From contig CAIPBM010000161.1 of the NCBI GenBank assembly GCA_903863295.1, positions 1 through 44,039 on the forward strand: a stretch of 44,039 nt of DNA. Reading direction: 5' to 3'. Under the pieces are notes generated by a model. That model did no database searches, had not been told where the DNA came from, and was given only the letters and a program-made list of their open reading frames with translations. The DNA comes from an uncultured Verrucomicrobiota bacterium (lineage in GTDB: Bacteria > Verrucomicrobiota > Verrucomicrobiia > Methylacidiphilales > UBA1321). Below, piece after piece: positions 43,252 through 44,039 of the stretch (the first letter of the stretch is position 1; each line of letters starts with the position of its first letter). The translations under genes and the position numbers were made by a program.

Positions 43252-44039
43252 ATGTCCCAGCCCCTGGAGCTTGCTGATCTGGTGCCCGGAACTCATCTCG
43301 GGCACTACGTCATTACGGAGAAGATCGCCCAAGGCGGGATGGGAACAGTCTTCAAGGCACTGGAACCGGCGCTTGAGCGTTACGTCGCCATCAAGGTTCT
43401 GCGACCGGAGTACGCCAGCAATCCCAATTACGTCCAATACTTCCAGGAGGAAGCCCGCGCCGTCGCCGCCTTGCGACATCCCAACATCATTCCGATTTTC
43501 TTCATCGGCCAGGAAGGCAACGTCGTTTTCTTCAGCATGGCCTACATCGACGGACAGACCTTCGATGATTGGATTGAGGCCAAGCGCTGGTTCAACGAAG
43601 AGCAGGCCAAGTGGTTCCTCAGTCACGCCGTCGCCGCGCTCCATTCCGCGCACAAGGCGAACATTGTTCACCTCGATATCAAACCCGCGAATTTCCTCGT
43701 TGATCGTTCCAATAACATCATGCTGACCGATTTCGGCCTGGCGCAGAAAATCGTCAAGGGCGCGGAGGAAGGTGCGGAGCGGGAGGCCTTCGGCACGCCG
43801 GCCTACGTTTCCCCGGAACAAATCACCCGCAGCGCCACCGACCAGCGCACCGATATCTATTCCCTCGGCGCCACGCTGTTTCATTTGATGACCGGCCGCA
43901 CGCCTTTCGGCGGAACGACCGTGGAAGACATTGTCTGGGGCCACCTGGAAAAGCCTTTCCCCATGGAAATCGCGCGCGAGTGCAATCTGCCCACCGGCTG
44001 GATTTACCTCATCAAAAAAATGATGGAGCGCTCGCCGGA
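43252..44039 (+). CDS. Ser/Thr protein kinase, N-terminal part
   Basis: The first 262 codons of a Hanks-type kinase; the end is beyond the window. Visible kinase elements are the glycine loop IAQGGMGTVFKA, Lys48 in VAIKVL, Glu in QEEARAVAAL, IVHLDIKPANF, DFGLA, GTPAYVSPE and DIYSLG. The loop motif is HLD instead of HRD, a non-RD feature; many such kinases are not switched on by activation-loop phosphorylation. Bacterial homologues often have a C-terminal membrane or sensor domain, not visible here. It is divergent from the secreted pair across about 190 bases. Confidence 0.9.
   Translation, partial: MSQPLELADLVPGTHLGHYVITEKIAQGGMGTVFKALEPALERYVAIKVLRPEYASNPNYVQYFQEEARAVAALRHPNIIPIFFIGQEGNVVFFSMAYIDGQTFDDWIEAKRWFNEEQAKWFLSHAVAALHSAHKANIVHLDIKPANFLVDRSNNIMLTDFGLAQKIVKGAEEGAEREAFGTPAYVSPEQITRSATDQRTDIYSLGATLFHLMTGRTPFGGTTVEDIVWGHLEKPFPMEIARECNLPTGWIYLIKKMMERSP

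Overview
The window reads as chromosomal DNA of a Gram-negative bacterium. It carries waaA (Kdo transfer to lipid A), a long-form hisG, many Sec signal peptides, a large secreted beta-helix protein and a 34-residue bS22/mS38-like ribosomal microprotein. Together with the many small secreted proteins of unknown family and the G+C-rich codon use, this points to the Verrucomicrobiota (PVC group). That assignment is inference from gene content, not from a marker gene. There are no rRNA genes, tRNAs, CRISPR arrays or intact insertion sequences.

Layout. 1-4.3 kb: tail of an FHA protein, pgi, an M14 carboxypeptidase-like gene, and a HAD-Nudix fusion that overlaps folB. 4.35-4.56 kb: a multi-hairpin repeat. 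4.6-9.5 kb: beta-CASP metallo-hydrolase, DUF4019 protein, a homocysteine methyltransferase/MTHFR fusion and a LOG-family protein. 9.5-12.5 kb: a beta-helix gene cut by one in-frame TGA. 12.7-16.6 kb: NAPE-PLD-like hydrolase, 5-formyl-THF cyclo-ligase and two coupled TPR membrane genes. 16.6-19.5 kb: a minus-strand run with gcvT and gcvH. 19.5-25.8 kb: oxidoreductase, acyltransferase, UvrD-type helicase, a toxin-antitoxin-like pair and a Spy-like protein. 25.8-28.9 kb: hairpin repeat, ribE, an HTH/Gam pair, and small secreted proteins. 29-35 kb: hisG, the bS22-like microprotein, a TPR protein overlapping a D-Ala-D-Ala carboxypeptidase, a DUF4410 protein and mtnP. 35.3-39.2 kb: xerC overlapping waaA, then a PilZ-like gene and xerD. 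39.2-43.1 kb: a minus-strand run of nucleotidyltransferase, C39-like protein, ClpP homologue and two coupled secreted proteins. A Ser/Thr kinase runs off the right edge.

Functional themes. One-carbon and folate metabolism recurs (folB, the methyltransferase/MTHFR fusion, 5-FCL, gcvT and gcvH). Envelope and secreted proteins are abundant. At least three families of palindromic repeats sit between genes.

The observations I rate highest are four. (1) A HAD-Nudix fusion is translationally coupled to folB and could supply the dihydroneopterin-phosphate steps. (2) A ClpP homologue has Asn in place of the catalytic Asp. (3) A methyltransferase/MTHFR fusion has lost all three expected zinc cysteines. 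(4) A cluster encodes secreted proteins with caspase-like and C39-like Cys/His patterns beside that ClpP homologue. A solitary Mu Gam-type gene coupled to an excisionase-like HTH gene is also unusual.
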